This document shows positions 22,972 through 35,274 of a stretch of 64,000 bases of DNA, in pieces. The notes under the pieces were generated by a model that saw nothing but the letters and a program-made list of their open reading frames with translations, searched no databases and was not told where the DNA came from. The number at the start of each line of letters is the position of its first letter. Within the stretch, counting starts at the first letter, position 1. Source of the stretch: Phycomyces nitens (lineage: Eukaryota > Mucoromycota > Mucoromycetes > Mucorales > Phycomycetaceae); the NCBI GenBank assembly GCA_022702545.1, contig JAHRBC010000004.1, positions 4,990,001-5,054,000 of the forward strand, in the 5' to 3' direction. The translations under genes and the position numbers were made by a program.

Positions 22972-25900
22972 TTATGCATATATTTTTTTTGGCAGTGGAA
23001 TGACCAGCATCCTTGCGTTGTTTTCAATTTTTAATTCGGCCGTAGCCACTTCCAAGAGAATCCTGTGCACTGGCAAGATGCTGTCGAACGTGTTTGGCGC
23101 AAAACCAGGGAGGCAGACGTCAACTTGCTCAACTGGTCTGAGATTGTCAGGATCTGGAACAAGCCAGTGGACGAATGCAAACACATGTTGCTTGTGGTGG
23201 AAATGAAGGCGGCTGTTGGAGGGGCTGGGAGGAGGAACGAAGTTGTGGGTGAACAGGTATTGGATTTCTCCTGTGTACGCGTTTGTCTTTCTACCCTCGA
23301 AATCCAGAAAAAGAGCTTGGATATATGACCCGCGACTGCCAGATCCACCTTTGCCCTTGTATGTCTGACCAAGAAGATCAATGGCCTTGATCTTTGTGAT
23401 TCGGTCATTGACAAAGAATGGTGATGAAGATGCATGGAGGTAGTCAACAAGGTGCTCATTGTCATATGCTCTCTTGTAATATTCTAGGAGATGGGGATAG
23501 TCGATATCACCCATCTGTGTTGTTGCTGTTGCTGTTGGTAAAGGTAATGCTGATGGAGGGAGAGCTTCGTTACCCTTAATCGTAAGACTGACATCCAACG
23601 AGGCTTGCAGGAATGCGTCAAGACGGAAACGGCGTTGAGGTGCTGGTGCTGGGGCTGGGGCTACTATAAAAGTATTGGACAAGGAGGTGAGTTTTTTCAA
23701 TAGTACTTTGAAGGGGACTTGGCTCTGACATGTAAGTCTTTGCACAAGATCACCCTTATACATATTTTCAGTAAAACTTTTTATGTATGTTGATTCAAAC
23801 CCATCTCTCCTGTTTGTATCAACATTCTTCAACAACCCATTATATCGCTCGAACCCAAAGAGCCAATAACCATACACTGGTCCAAAATCACGAACAGTGT
23901 CGCGAAGATGGAGGTGTAGGTGCATGTTGCAGGTGAGGATGGTACTAGGGTATTGTTGTTCACACTCCCGACCGAACTTCTCCAGGTGACTATGGGCCTC
24001 ATCAAGTTCGTCAAAAGTGATGGTAGGCTTGGTGAGGAGACGGCAGGCATCAACAAAGCTGATCCAATTCTTGAACTTTGTTCCAGAAAGAACAGGCCGC
24101 AGCAGAACAGGAGAGTAAATCAACACCCAGGACTTCCACTCGTCGGCTTTCATTCGGGGAAACCCCTTTCCGATCTTCGTCTTCAACATGGTATATCCCA
24201 CAGGCAACACCATTGTCTCTGCCACCTTTTGCATCTGACAAAGATCCTGGTCTGTGATCAGACCACTGGCGGTCCATGTCTCGACCATCCTCTTGGCCGT
24301 ACCCAGGAATAGGTTGTGCATGGGATCAATGATCGTTCCACGTACTAGATCAAAGTATCCAAGGCGGTGCAGCTGCGACCATCGAACACCATTTTCGACC
24401 TCCAGCTGGTGCCTTTCTGAGGGCGTACTTGCACTCTTCCACTCCTCAGCATGCACCCGGTTTTCTTCACCATTGGCAAGCCTCCACTTGACAAACTCGA
24501 ACCCACGAAAGTCCACATGGCTTGTGCCTTCCAGACGGGAGAAACTGCGACTGCACTTATAGCATGCCCGAGTGCTGTTATGGGCTGTGAAGCCACTAGT
24601 CTTCCTGGCAGCAGGGATGTCGCAGGCGACCATCATCAAGGCAGCACGAACAACCACAGAAGAAGGGCACTCAAACGTTGGGATGGAAACACCAACGTAC
24701 AGCTGGTTCAGGTCATTGACCAGCGGCTCCAGGTAGCTGTTTATCTCGTCTGATTTTGGCTCCTTCGGCCCAGGCATCAGGCCAACAAGGATGATATTCT
24801 CAGGCTTGAACCGCTCAGCCCTAGGAAGATTGTTTATTGCCAAGTAGATTGCTCCACAGGAATAAGTCACCCCATCGAATGGCTGAAACCAATCGATGTT
24901 CAATGTCAGCATCAATGAACGTGGGTCAGCGACAAAGGAGACACCATCCTTATCCTTCAGGTCCTTCCACATGGCACCATCGTACACATCGCACATGGTG
25001 TCCATGACCTTAAGCTCTTTGTTCCAATGGCGGATATTGGCCTCAAAATCCGGGCGGAGGAAAAGGACACTCAACGCCTGCTTGACGGACTGATAGTGGA
25101 ATTGGCATCTTGGAACCAAAGTACCAGAAGAGGATGCCTTCATCAACTTGCACCCACAGGAAGAGCGGGAACCAACCTTGGATGAGTTACAGAACTCAGG
25201 AACAGACCCAGCTTCCTCGTACACCTTGTGGCAATCCTGGCACACAACAGATTTCTTTATTCCTTTGGTCAAGGCTGAGAAACCCGTCATCTTTTGGAGA
25301 CCAGGAAGGCTAGAGGGCAATTGGAAATCCTGCTCGTAGATCTTCAAGAGCTCGTTGATGAACTCGATCAAGACAACAGCACCCTTGTTGACCACGTATC
25401 GGGATGCAAACAGGACCACGAATATGGCAATGGACCTGTGCACTGGATTCTCTGGCATCTTGGGGGAGGAAAAGGGGTCTATTTTAAAATGATAATTATT
25501 AACACTCAATTTTTTCAGGTTCTTTTTTCTTTATTCAACACTCGCCTTCACTGCTAAGATCCTCGACTTCAATCTCCTCGACGTCGTCACCATCACTGTC
25601 TTCGGCATTGCTCTCCTCTTCATTGTTGCTGTCATTGCCATTCACCTCATTGGCAGCTGAATCATCGCCATCCAGCATCAGCTCAGATTCCACGATGGGT
25701 GAGTGGGAAAAATCATTCTGTCTTTCCATAGAACCGGATTGATGGGTTGTGATAGCTACATATAGAATACAATAGCTTGTTACTATCTGCTGCTCTTCAA
25801 ATAAATATTCCTTACGTTCAATATCAATCTCCACCATTTCTCTTTGTCTTTCTGTGTTTAATAAAAAACCGTGTTATTATACAAGGGCCAAAAAACAATA

Positions 25901-26063
25901 CCAAAATCATCATACCCATCACAATTCTTTCAAGTTCGTCAATTCTTGCTCTCTTATTATGATGCTGAGAGGTTCTCTTTGTTACCAGACTGTAACCTTG
26001 GGCGTTACCATTGCATTTAGTGCAATAACAGGCCTCGTTGCGAAGTTGAGTAATAGAAGACAT
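22972..26063 (-). CDS. Tnp2-type (Transposase_21) CACTA transposase of element D
   Basis: Exons 26063-25916, 25851-25816, 25755-25546 and 25478-22972 splice to about 966 residues with no stop. Exon 1 has CYCTKC and downstream His residues. Exon 3 is highly acidic (NNEEESNAEDSDGDD). The long exon has NIDWFQPFDGVTYSCGAIYL, GLMPGPKEPKSDEIN, CDIPAARKTSGF with CYKC, IIDPMHNLFLGTAKRMVETW and ILPVHRILL. The intron after exon 3 needs a GC donor (GAAG|GCGAGT) where A and B have GT. An Ala-Pro repeat occupies the linker that is Thr-Ala in A. It appears potentially functional. Confidence 0.86.
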
Positions 26064-26305
26064 ATTGTATGCTTTTGAATATTAAGATAATAAGGAAACA
26101 AGTGTTACATTTACTTTATTCTCAACAACTTTATAATCTTACAAATTGATATTCATATGTCTATTGTGTCTAAGCCAATAAGATAGAGTAAAGCTTTATC
26201 TTTAACCTGAATATGAAAAACTTTCTGAGATACAAAATCACTCCAGTTTTGCATAGGTTAAAAGGTTACTTCTTATCATTGTACTTCAGGACCGTTTTCC
26301 CAGTG

Positions 26306-26800
26306 GACGGCAACAGAGACCAAGGTTTTGGCAACCAGATTAGAGGGAGTAGAGACCATGCAGATGGAGTTGGCTGGCCCCACAATTTCCACATAGCAAT
26401 GACTATGGCCAGGAAGCGTCAAGTCAGTCCTGAGACGACATGGGGTAGCTGATGCAACCAAGGGAGTGTTAGCCGTGCTTGTGCTAGACTGATCAACAGG
26501 AGGTCTGGTATCAGGAAAGAACTTAACCTCACTAGTGCAAGCATCAATTACCACGCGGTTGTCTTGAAGAGCATCATATCCAAAGATAACAGGATGGGAT
26601 AAGGAGTCCACAATATGGCACCGCACAGCCAGTGTAAGACTACCAAAGCAGATATTTATCATAGCTGATCCCCTGGTTGAGACTGATGTGTCAGCAGCAG
26701 TGGAAAAGACAAGAGTCTTGAGGTTGTCAGGCTGGAGTCCCAGCTGCTTGGCCAAGTCAGTGCAAATGGCAGAAATGTTCACACCTGTGTCAATCAAGCA
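26306..26800 (-). pseudogene. Gypsy4 aspartic protease segment
   Basis: On - this encodes a retroviral-type aspartic protease: CLIDTGVNISAICTDLAKQL (catalytic DTG) and, later, HPVIFGYDALQDN (flap and VIxG region). It is cut at 26800 by the left end of element F and at 26306 by D, after which the frame continues into gypsy4 reverse transcriptase at 13449. Gag and the 5' LTR are not found next to it. Confidence 0.82.
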
Positions 26801-27065
26801 CACTACAAAAATTGAGTGGTTTCATTCATAACAAACTACTATATTATCTTACCATTAGTAGACTGAAGTTAAACATAATAAACTTTTTTATTTTTGACGG
26901 CGATTATATTATTCAATATGTTCTATTGGATAGAATAATAAAGTAGAGCCTTTTAGATGTCATATTTGTTTGTGATTTATTTCTACTTCTTGTAACTATA
27001 TCATTAAATTAATTGGAGTAGAAATAATAAACAAATCAATTATTATCATGTTTATTCTCATAAGA
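26801..27065. mobile_element. F: left end of an A-type CACTA element
   Basis: These 265 bp start CACTACAAAAATTGAGTGG and closely follow the first part of element A (13759 onward, including TTTTTGACGGCGATTAT). F interrupts the gypsy4 protease. Element B begins at 27066. No right end with the matching flank GCA is visible, so the rest of F is deleted or unrecognised. Confidence 0.75.
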
Positions 27066-27310
27066 AGCACTGGAAAAACTCCCAAATTTAGCATTGTATC
27101 AATGTGGCAAAAGGGTAGTGGAAATATAGAGCTTTTTTTCATCTCAAATATTTTTTTTACTTCAAATAAAAAGTGTAATTCTAATCCATCCTATTGGTTT
27201 GGGCAAAGGATTAAAAAACAATAGCTTTTTTTTTCATCTATAAAATGACAGCAAATTAAAATATGTAGCACTTGTTTCCTTTTTTATCTCACAATCGAAT
27301 CATATAAACA

Positions 27311-30300
27311 ATGTCTTCTATTTCCGCTCTTAACAACACTGCCTGTTACTGCAACAAATGCAACAACAACCAGCAAGGATTCTCTATTGTATCCAAGCGC
27401 ACTTCCCAGCATCATGCCAAGAGAGCAAGATTTGAAGAAGTCTTGGATTTTGAAAACAGTATGTTATTTTCAATATTAATTTTATCTTTGCTGCGCAATA
27501 ATAACCATTAGCCTTTAATTGAACTCAAGCACACAAAGTGCTGTGATGGACGTTGATGTTGAGGGTAAAAATATTTATTTGAACACCAGTACAGGGCAAT
27601 AAACTAATGTATTCTATATTTGTAGCAATCCCGACCTCTCAATCCAAATCCATGGAAACGGATGGTCAGGTCGGCCTACCATTTTTGGATTCCGTCCCGA
27701 TGTCTGACAATGATTCAGTTGACAATGAGGTCAATGGCGATGACGCTGAAATCACCGATGACTCTGACAATGACAGTGATGATGAACACGATGTTGAAGA
27801 GATCGAGGTCGAGGAGTTTGATAGTGAAGGTCAGTATTGAATAGCTACAATACAAAAACAAGCAAAGATTGAGTATTAATAATTTTCCTTTTTAAATAAT
27901 AGACCCTTTTGCTACTCCTGGTATGCCCAAAAACCCAGTGCACAGGGCAATTGCCATTTTCATTTTTCTGTTTGCATCTCGTTATGTGGTCAATAAGGGT
28001 GCTGTTGTCTTGATTGAGTTCATCAACAAACTCTTGACGATTTACGGACAGGACTTCCAATTGCCTTCAAGCCTTTCTGGTCTCCAAAGCATGACGGGTT
28101 TCACTGCCTTGACCAAGGGTGTAAAGAGATTCGTTGTGTGCCAGGATTGCCACACGGTTTATGAGGAAGCTGGGTCTGCTCTCCCTTCAGTGCAGTTCCG
28201 CCAAGCTCAGTTCCGTTTCTCCATGTGGTTGCCAATTGATGAAGCAATCATCATCTGGTGCTTTAGTCCCCAAACGTCAATACAGCTACCAGTCCGTCAA
28301 GCAGGCGTTGAGAGTCCTTTTCCTCCGCCCGGATTTCGAAAGCAAGATCAGACAATGGAACCAGGAGTTGAAGATTGTTGATACCATGTGCGACGTTTAC
28401 GATGGTGCAATGTGGAAGGGGTTGAAGGACAAGAACGGCGTTCCCTTTGTTGAAGACTCTCGATCACTCATGTTGACTCTCAACATTGATTGGTTTCAGC
28501 CATTCGATGGTATCAGTCATTCCTCTGGAGCCATTTACCTGGTGATCAACAATTTGCCTTGAGAGGATAGGTTCAAGGCAGAAAACGTGATTCTTGTTGG
28601 TCTGATGCCTGGGCCAAAGGAACCAAGATCAGAGGAGATTAACAACTACCTCAAGCCCTTGGTCAACGAGTTGGAGCAGCTGTATGTTGGAATGTCTATT
28701 CCAAGTTATGAACACCCCACTGGAGTAACTGTTCATGCTGCGCGCTTAATGGTTGCATGTGATATCCCTGCTGCCAGAAAAACCAGTGGATTCACGTCCC
28801 ACAACAGTACGCATGCATGCTACAAATGCAGCCATAGTTTCTCTCACTTGGAAGGCACAAGCCATGTAGACTTTCGTGGGTTTGAGTTTGCCAAGTGGAG
28901 GCTTGCAAATGGTGCTGAAAACCGGGTGCATGCTGAGGAGTGCAAGAGTGCAAGTACGCCCTCAGAAAGGCATCAGCTGGAGGTCGAAAATGGTGTTCGA
29001 TGGTTGCAGTTGCATTGCCTTGGATACTTTGATCTAGTATGTGGAACGATCATTGATCCCATGCACAACATATTCCTGGGAACGGCAAAGAGGATGGTCG
29101 AGACGTGGACTACCAGTGGTCTGATCACAGACAACAATCTTCGTGAGATGCAGATGGTAGCAGAGACCATGGTGTTGCCTGCAGATTACGCAGTGTTGAA
29201 GACAAAGATTGGGAAGGGATTTCCCCATATGAAGGCTGACGAGTGGAAATCCTGGGTGCTCGTTTACTCCCCTGCTCTGTTGAAGACTGTTCTCCCTGCT
29301 GCCAAGTTCCAAAATTGGATCAGCTTTGTCGACGCCTGCCGCCTCCTTACCAAGCCAACCATCACTTTTGACAAACTTGATGAAGCCCATAGTCACCTGG
29401 AAAAATTTGGTCAAGCCTGCGAACAACAATACCCACACACTGTCCTCATCTGCAATATGCACCTACACCTCCATCTTCGCGAGACCATTCGTGATTTTGG
29501 ACTAGTGTACGGCTATTGGCTCTTTGGGTTTGAGAGATACAATGGGTTGTTGAAGAACATCGAGACAAACAGAAGAGACGGGTTCGAGTCAACGTTTATG
29601 AAAACATTTGTCCAGAATTCGTACAAGGAGGACTATACAAATGCCATCCTCAAGTCTTCAATATCAGCTCCTTTCCTCCCACTCATTGCCAAGCTCTCTT
29701 CGTCCTTTGCCACCTTGTCTCCACCCGCACCTGCACCTGCACCAACACAACGCCCATTCCAAATTCAAAATTTTGTGGATGCATCCCAAGATTCCAAATT
29801 CCCGATCAAGGGTAATGAGCCTCTTCCACCCTCTGCGTTTCCTCTGTTGCAAAAGTCTGCCACAAAAATGAGTGATGTTGACTATCCTCAATTGTTGGCT
29901 TACTATGTGGATACGTATGACATTGACACCCTCCAGCATTATCAACATGCCACTTCTTCTTCGTTGTTTGTTGACAATCAGATCATAAAGCTAAAATCAA
30001 TAAATCTCCTTGGCCAAGTATATCGTGGGCACAATGGCTCTGGAAATAGTGGATCTCGTGTCCAAGCTTTGTTTGGCAACAGCACTGGTGAGAACCAGAC
30101 CGCATATACTGGCGAAATACAGTATATTTTTGTCCACCAGTTCACGCCACCTCTCTCTGCCTCTGTTCATCTAAATCGTCGTGCTCATCAAAGCCAGCAT
30201 GTTTTCGCCTTTGTCAGATGGTATGATGTGTCCTATGATCATTCACGTGAGGATGAAGGTGTTGACATCTGTTTGCCCGGCTTTTCTCCTGCTACCCATG

Positions 30301-30416
30301 AGTGCATCTTGCCAGTCCATCGCCTTCTCTTGGAAGTTGCGACTGCCACGCACACAAGCCGAAATGGTATAAAGAGGATGCTGGTCATCCCTTTGCCAAA
30401 GAAACTTTACATATAA
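27311..30416 (+). pseudogene. Tnp2-type (Transposase_21) CACTA transposase of element B, broken
   Basis: Exon 1 (27311-27458) has CYCNKC and His residues. An acidic exon lies at 27626-27829. The long exon (27903-30416) is close in sequence to D, with NIDWFQPFDGISHSSGAIYL, GLMPGPKEPRSEEIN, CDIPAARKTSGF, IIDPMHNIFLGTAKRMVETW and ILPVHRLLL. Lesions are a frameshift near 28185 and a TGA at 28561-28563 where D has Arg. The Cys normally following the DWFQPF block is changed to Ser (SHSSGAIYL). An Ala-Pro repeat fills the variable linker near 29725. Confidence 0.88.
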
Positions 30417-30542
30417 TAAATAAATAAATATCTTTTCTCTTTCATAAAAAAAACAAACAGAAATAGCATTGCCTTTATAAATGTTGTCAAAACGTAACGC
30501 GTGTCAAAAAAAATAGATGGATAGATAAAAAAAAATATTTTA

Positions 30543-31715
30543 TTAAAGCCCATGTCTAAGAGCCCACTGAGGAAGACTGGGATTAAAATTAGTCGGGACT
30601 GCCACATCCACAGTTCTGGCATAAACCCTTGACAACATTTGATGAGCATTTGCTCCAAGTTGGAGACCAACAAATCTGTCAACGACTTGGATGAATCGGT
30701 TAAACTATCAATTGCGCATCAGTAATCTACAGTCATTCAATATACTATTTATAATCAGCTCAACAACTCACTTCATTGCTTCTCCAACTTGGGCGAATTG
30801 TGTGAACCACACGTCTTCTTCCTGCTTCAGAGACTTCGTCATCTGATTCTCCCTCGGACATTGCTCCCTTTTGAGTGCACCTATGCAGTTCCAACCCATC
30901 TCCTGGTTGATCTCAGCCCTGTTATTGTCATATGCTGCCAAACGACAAGCATAGTTCTACAAATATTATTATTAATATGCGTTTAATGGATTTTTAATAT
31001 ATTGCAAACAACTTACTTCGTTTGCACGACCAGATCTTCATGAAAGTCTGTTCAATGCAGCCCTCACAGCAGGAGACTCTCTCACTTTTCGGCATCTACT
31101 AATGAAATTCTTGTGGAGCCTCTCACAAAGATCCTTTTGCCTCATTCTGTCGCCAGCAAACTTACGCCCCAGGTAGACGAGCATTCGATCAACCAACTCC
31201 TTGTTAGGAGTCACGTTGAAGTGAACATCGGTGTTCCACCTGGGCTTATCATTGTTGGCCTCTACTTCTGCTGGGACAGTTGACCAAAACTTTGGATTCC
31301 ACATGAATTTGCGGATCGCAGCCTAATAATATATAAAAGTTAACAAACTGATAGTATAGTCTTTACTCTTTAGTATAATACTTACATAGACCTCTGTGGA
31401 AACTCTCTTGCTGGGGTTTGACAAAGCAATGGGATCCACCACAACAACATTGCTAGTTGCACTGGTGGAGGCAGCAGGAGCAACAGGAGCAGCAGGAGCA
31501 GCCTCAACGAAATTATCAATGGCAGTGATAGTCTCACGGTTTCCTACAATAATGACACCAAGTCTGGAATCCATCATTACAAGTCTGGCGTTTGATGTCA
31601 CCATCTCGCTTTCCATAATGGTCATCTTGTTCTCCATGGCAACAAGCTTTTCCAATATCAGATCCATGTCAGCAGTAGCAGGACGAGGAGCAATCGATCT
31701 TCTTTGGTTAACCAT
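30543..31715 (-). pseudogene. CACTA companion protein of element B, broken
   Basis: Exons 31715-31386, 31322-31017 (306 nt), about 30959-30772 and 30704-30543 match the D companion: NNDKPRWNTDVHFN, LVYLGRKF, RPSWRSNE (in a shifted frame) and LPQWALR. A TGA lies near the end of exon 2 where Arg is expected, and exon 3 has a one-base frameshift before the MSEGES block. It converges on the transposase with about 126 bp between stops. Confidence 0.78.
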
Positions 31716-31947
31716 TTTCTAGAATATGGTAAAGTATATTTCGATTATAATTATTAGTTTTTGTTCAATTGAAATAAAAATAAATATAATATACATACAA
31801 AAACTGTTTGGGTGAGTGAGTAAGTAAGTGTGTGTGTGTGTGGGTTGGTGTAAAGGTAAGAGAGGTTGAATACTATCAAAAAGGCCTTTATATATAGGCA
31901 TTTTGAATGACTATAAAGATGTTCATCCATTGTCTTGAAGCACTGAG

Positions 31948-32826
31948 ATGCAAATCGGCCTTGATATTGTTTTTGGGCTCAATCCATCACACCTTCCACA
32001 GCATGTTTCAAAGGTGAAAAAATTTTCAGACTCTCTCCTTTTTCTTTGGTTCCCTTTATTTTTCCTTTTGTTTGCTTTTTTAATATTGGCGCCTTTCTCT
32101 GGTAAGACATTTTTTATACCTCTTTATACACACAAATTAACCTCTTTTTCATAGATGTGCGCTCCCATTCCAACTCATCCTTTCCACAATGGCCATCTAG
32201 ACAAATACTCACTGGCAGCATTCACTGGTCCCGTCATCATGATAAAAATTATTTTCACTTTCTCTCTTAGATTGGCCAAACAACTTATGTAAGGATGCCA
32301 TTGGCACCAGGTAAATTTTTTTCTTTCAATCATACTTGTTCCCTCTCTGACTCTATTCCATTGTAGACTGCCCTTTCTATTCACGCCATCGGCCTCCTCC
32401 ATCATTCGTGATTGTAATCATAAAGGTAATATTCTTTATAAATCTCTTTTTACTTATCTAAAATATTATTCAGACTATTTATTAATAATTATTATTATGT
32501 GTTTTATAGGCTACTTTGGTCTTTCTTTGCACACCATGCCCCCTACTTTGATAACCCATTTGACTCCTGGTATGTAAATTAAATATATCATCACTCTGTT
32601 CACCCATATTAATTTTTATTCCCTTTTTTATAGTAAAACCTGCCACACAGCCCATCCAGCCTTACAATTCAAGTCCCCTTTGCCCACTCTTGCCCATCTC
32701 TTGCAATGTAAGTATCTTTTGTCACACAAAAATTTCCTCTTTGTACCCCACATCATTAACACTTCTTTATCTTTTACAGAACACTCCCTTGCCCAAAAAA
32801 TCACTGGATATTCATATTTTTGCAGG
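31948..32826 (+). other. Element B third unit: micro-exon transcription unit
   Basis: A TATA-like CTTTATATATAG near 31888 precedes a first exon (about 31948-32101) encoding a start with a strong membrane-type segment (SLLFLWFPLFFLLFAFLIL). It ends TCTCTG|GTAAGA. Further blocks have acceptors (TTAG, GTAG, ATAG, ACAG) and donors (GTAAAT, GTAATA, GTATGT, GTAAGT). It is divergent from the companion gene and homologous in order to the unit in D. Confidence 0.42.
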
Positions 32827-33416
32827 TATTTTTTATGTAGAAAAATATTCCATCCAAATAGCAGCAAGCAACCGGGTAGAAACGGCTAGGCATAGGAATA
32901 GGCGTAATAATAGACCCTAAACCTAGAAACATTCTATTCTTTCTAATAAAAATAAAAACGCAAAACATTACCAATCAATTATAAACGGGAAATCAAATAA
33001 TGGGTGATATATTACTGGTGAAGAAGAATAAAGAAGCTTTCAATCCATTCATTTAATTGGCTTTCATGAAGAGTATGCTCAATATTTTTGACAAATACAC
33101 GACCATGTATTTTCATGAATATATGATTCTCCCAATATTTCCAGGTCCAAAAATACGGCACCAAAATAGAACTGTACTTTTAAATATTTCTTTTTGTTTT
33201 TCCAGATCAGATCAGTACACCAAAAGTGCTAACAGCCCTCACCTGCGGCACATTATTTCAAAAATCCACTACTAGATAGCACGTCAACGAGATAGCTGAC
33301 AAGGTAGCTTGTCTCATAGTCGAAAAAAAAACCACCCTATGTTAAAACATTGCTTTATAGTACAGTATTGCCACTTTTACGTTATTGGAATTTCTTTATT
33401 TTTTGCAGTGTAAGCT

Positions 33417-34261
33417 CATTAGATACTTTGAAATTCGCGGCTATATCAATATAGCAATGAGTATGTATCATAATATTAAACTTTTGTAACCACATACATA
33501 TACTAAAGCTCGTTTTTGGGATATTTTCAATGGGAGAAGTGGTGACCAACTGTGTAAGCTTTTCAGTCAATTTGTCTATTTAAATATTAATGTTATACAT
33601 GGCATAAGAATAGTATAAATAAAGTTCTGTTTAGTTATTACCTGTGACATACTGATTTGAATGCTATGGAGGTTGATGTTTCCACTGTCATTATTAATGT
33701 CCATCATTGGATGGATTCAACTTTGCATTCTTCATTTAAATACCTAATTGGCAAGATTAGCACCAACAATCACAACCCAACGCCCCCCTTGTCCTTGTAG
33801 AAAATAAATATAGTATTAGTAAAAACACAAAATAAGAATCACTTGCTATTTGTACATGCTTACCTAGCAATCACAATATAACTAATGAAAACCAGCTCAT
33901 TAGTATTGTTTATCTCTACTTTTAGTATAGAGATTAAGACTTTAGTCAATACTTTGTTACTTTAGAAAAAACTCATAAAGGAGCATGGCATTGCAAACGA
34001 TGACTTGTATGTAGCAGAAATAAAGTAGCAGCCCGTACTTTGTACAACGGGCTATATACTACAACTGACATTTGCAGTTGTTAATGTAGATGACGTCCAA
34101 CATCAACAACTCAATCAATACCTACCAGACAGAAATAATTCTATTTTATTGCACTGTACTACATATTCAAGAATAATTGACACGTCACCATGAGTAGCCT
34201 CTCTATTCTATAATTCATTTTTTATAATGCCCTCTCTATACTTCTTTATATTATTATACGG
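33417..34261. other. Unresolved segment between B and the right end of X2
   Basis: About 0.85 kb that may be the remainder of F, gypsy4 or X2. On - there is a short start (MDINNDSGNINLHS, 33704-33642) followed by a possible intron and a frame with KLTEKLTQLVTTSP, but the splice phases do not join. Nothing else is recognisable. Confidence 0.35.
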
Positions 34262-34627
34262 ACACCAAATAAAATAAAGCAGCTAATAATGTCAAAAACA
34301 AAAATTCGGTTTCAAAAAACGGTAGTTATGTTACCGTTTCGTTCACACAGGACAAAAATTATTTTTCTCAAGAATGCGCAACATCTTCAACACCAAATAA
34401 AATGCTTATTTCAATAAACAATGTTACCTAAAATTTTACGAGCCCTTTCTATGGTACTACAACTACCTCATTGCCAGAGAAAAAGAGATTCCGTGTGACT
34501 TTTATGAATCAGGATTGATGACATTACCTTTCAACCACAATCTGCGGAGAAAAAGCAGTCTAAAATCAGAAAAAACGGCAGTTATGTTACCGTTTTGATA
34601 GCTGTTCCCACTCCTCTTGCCGTAGTG
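34262..34627. repeat. Right subterminal repeat of X2
   Basis: This matches about 142-511 over most of its length, with palindromic AACGGTAGTTATGTTACCGTTT motifs near each end, and terminates in TGCCGTAGTG. Confidence 0.7.
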
Positions 34628-34630
34628 GTT

Positions 34631-34892
34631 CTGGATGCTGCCAATATTACCACCCGCCATGATTGCCATGAGGCTAATGCCATCTGTTATCTGTGCTTCC
34701 CACTTAGCTCTCACCCTGCCCAACTAGAATCTTTCCATGCTGCCCTCCTTGCTAAACTCGAATGCCACTGCACCATGCTCTCTGCAAGAGGCTTGTCAGT
34801 GCGCGGTAAGAGTATTGTTGCCAACTCTCTTCTCTTGAGCTCCATATGGCATGTCCTCTATGTGACCCGTGCCCCTCTCTCTTTCTTTGCTG
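34631..34892 (+). pseudogene. LINE1 segment 3 (post-RT region)
   Basis: Encodes the region after reverse transcriptase in non-LTR elements: HDCHEANAICYLCFPL, then LSVRGKSIVANSLLLSSIW. It follows the GTT copy at the right end of X2 and is cut at 34892 by gypsy2 (TSD GCTG). Reading frame continues at 39127. Confidence 0.82.
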
Positions 34893-35165
34893 TGAAATGG
34901 GGACCCTCGTTTCCATCTTTTTGAGATCAGGTGATCTCATTCTGGTTTTCCTATTTTACAATTTCTATTCAATTCCTATAACTACCAAATAACCAATAGT
35001 TAATTATCCTTGCCCTTCTTCCTTATTATTATAATTTACCTAACCTCATAACTTAACCAACAATTACCTTTCAGTACAAAGTTAACACATATTTATCCAA
35101 ATCAAATATTATCTCTAACAATACCACAGTTGGTTTTTATTAAATAAACAAATCAAATCATATCA
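34893..35165 (+). repeat. Gypsy2 5' LTR
   Basis: 273 bp, TG...CA, nearly identical to the 3' LTR once the 288-bp nested solo LTR and its 4-bp duplication are ignored. The few differences (for example GATCAGG versus GATTAGG, CCTTGCCC versus CCCCGCCC) indicate fairly recent insertion. Confidence 0.9.
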
Positions 35166-35170
35166 TAATT

Positions 35171-35180
35171 TGGTGCCTTC
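35171..35180 (+). other. Probable primer binding site of gypsy2
   Basis: TGGTGCC five bases downstream of the 5' LTR complements a tRNA 3' end (GGCACCA). I did not identify the tRNA. Confidence 0.55.
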
Positions 35181-35274
35181 TGCCAGAAGGGATTCATTGA
35201 TCTGAAAGCTGCAAAACAACTAAATAGACCAGATATCCCTCCTGATTCAAACTAGAAAAAACTCGAAACTCAAA

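Larger units (their letters stand above)
13450..26305. mobile_element. CACTA-type transposon D, inserted in gypsy4
   Basis: Left end CACTGGGAAAACGG at 13450 and right end CCGTTTTCCCAGTG at 26305 are inverted copies. Flanking triplets are CAC and GAC, a one-base mismatch from a 3-bp duplication. Removing D rejoins gypsy4 protease and reverse transcriptase in frame. D without the nested element A is about 6.3 kb. The companion is on +, the transposase and micro-exon unit are on -, and all three are in the standard layout. Both main genes are open. Confidence 0.85.
27066..33416. mobile_element. CACTA-type transposon B, degenerate
   Basis: Left end CACTGGAAAAACTCCC at 27066 and right end TTTTTTGCAGTG at 33416 are only weakly complementary, and flanking triplets (AAG, TAA) do not match, so the ends are less certain than for T1, A or D. 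The interior is complete in layout: transposase on + (27311-30416), companion on - (30543-31715) and micro-exon unit on + (31948-32826). Both main genes are broken. Confidence 0.65.
8284..34627. mobile_element. X2: CACTA-type element, 26.3 kb including nested insertions
   Basis: The left terminus CACTACAGCTAAG at 8284 and the right terminus ending TGCCGTAGTG at 34627 are inverted CACTA ends flanked by the direct repeat GTT (8281-8283 and 34628-34630). Removing X2 and one GTT joins the two LINE1 pieces in frame across the usual spacing between RT and the next conserved block. Subterminal regions are packed with AACGGTAGTTAT-like motifs. Gypsy4, D, A, F and B lie inside. No transposase of its own is recognisable, so X2 is probably non-autonomous or internally deleted. 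Confidence 0.72.

Noticed and set aside
8284..34627. AGCT at 8290 and 34600 as the target duplication of X2
   Set aside because: GTT next to true CACTA termini (8284, 34627) fits the family and restores the LINE1 frame; AGCT lies inside the element ends.
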